A stretch of 6,124 bases of DNA from JASEJA01 sp038872535 (GTDB taxonomy: Archaea; Thermoproteota; Bathyarchaeia; Bathyarchaeales; Bathycorpusculaceae). Below, in pieces: positions 5,832-6,124 of this stretch. The notes under the pieces were generated by a model. It worked only from the letters and a program-made list of their open reading frames with translations. It searched no databases and was not told the origin of the DNA. The DNA lies in contig JAVZJY010000057.1 in NCBI GenBank assembly GCA_038872535.1, positions 1 to 6,124 on the forward strand, read 5' to 3'. Every line of letters starts with the position of its first letter. Within the stretch, counting starts at the first letter, position 1. A program made the translations under genes and the position numbers.

Positions 5832-6124
5832 TTACTTTTCGCTTTTCTTTTTCTTCTTCTTTTCTTCTTCTGAAGGTTCTTCTGCCGCTTTCGCCTCTTC
5901 CACTGGCTTTTCTGCTGTTTCAGGCTTCTCTTCCTCTTTCTTTTCCTCCATTTCCGCTGTAATTTCTTCTATTGGTTTTGGCGGTGGTGTTGTTGCCATT
6001 GTCCAACCTATCCACGCACCTATGCCCATTACTGCAACAAAGGCTATGAAAACGGGGATAGCTATGACCCAAAAGTGAATGGCATTTGCGTCGCTTGCCC
6101 AGCCTAGGTCTACAAGCCATTTGG
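5832..6124 (-). CDS. C-terminal part of a membrane protein with Lys/Glu-rich tail (N-terminus outside window)
   Basis: The minus-strand frame is open from the right edge to TAA at 5832-5834 and encodes the last 96 residues. It begins KWLVDLGW, then has a strongly hydrophobic segment (about residues 16-42 of the part seen) with Gly and Trp at its end (GIGAWIGW). A PPPKP turn and a tail of about 47 residues dominated by Glu, Lys, Ala and Pro follow, ending in a run of six Lys and SEK. An ATG at 6029 lies inside the hydrophobic segment and should not be taken as the start, because coding sense continues upstream. Topology of the tail is probably cytosolic. I do not recognise the family. The plus-strand Ser/Phe-rich ORF over the same bases is its shadow. 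Confidence 0.72.
   Translation of the reverse strand, partial: KWLVDLGWASDANAIHFWVIAIPVFIAFVAVMGIGAWIGWTMATTPPPKPIEEITAEMEEKKEEEKPETAEKPVEEAKAAEEPSEEEKKKKKKSEK

Noticed and set aside
5806..6078. Plus-strand Ser/Phe-rich ORF
   Set aside because: It is the complement of the Lys/Glu tail coding region; poly-Phe and poly-Ser arise from reversed Lys and Glu codons.
1..6124. CRISPR array, insertion sequence or long inverted repeats
   Set aside because: No regularly spaced DNA repeats, transposase domains or terminal inverted repeats were seen. The repeats present are protein-level and belong to the propeller, permease and regulator.

Overview
The window looks archaeal, probably from the TACK/Bathyarchaeia side, although no marker gene settles the lineage. 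The signs are purine-rich elements followed by TTTAAA-type TATA boxes, GGTGA or GGAGG ribosome binding sites in front of TTG or other unusual start codons, Cys-rich zinc-type small proteins, and a two-half MgtE-like permease next to a PhoU/RCK_C protein, a pairing I associate with archaeal genomes.

Left part, minus strand: an N-terminally anchored beta-propeller protein with NHL-like repeats (1-1369) runs off the left edge. Its frame is open through the whole visible part, about 456 codons. A gene-poor stretch of about 450 bases (1370-1819) follows, holding only a doubtful 116-residue ORF. Next is a small basic protein of 65 residues (1820-2017, minus, TTG start). The 2018-2257 interval is a divergent promoter region and contains a possible leader hairpin.

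Centre, plus strand: the main functional unit is an internally duplicated MgtE/SLC41-type divalent cation permease (2258-3550), followed 64 bases later by an internally duplicated PhoU-like/RCK_C regulatory protein (3615-4829). The parallel duplication in both proteins suggests a pseudo-symmetric transporter with a cytosolic ligand-sensing partner. This is an inference.

Right part: a 129-residue two-module cysteine protein (4898-5287) appears to start at a non-canonical ATT codon behind a strong GGAGG. It is followed by a tail-anchored protein with a weak PepSY-like domain (5366-5740, TTG start). Facing it on the minus strand is the C-terminal end of a membrane protein with a Lys/Glu-rich tail (5832 to the right edge).

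I see no RNA genes, CRISPR arrays, insertion sequences or long DNA repeats. The most unusual signals are the ATT start and the matched duplications in the transporter/regulator pair.
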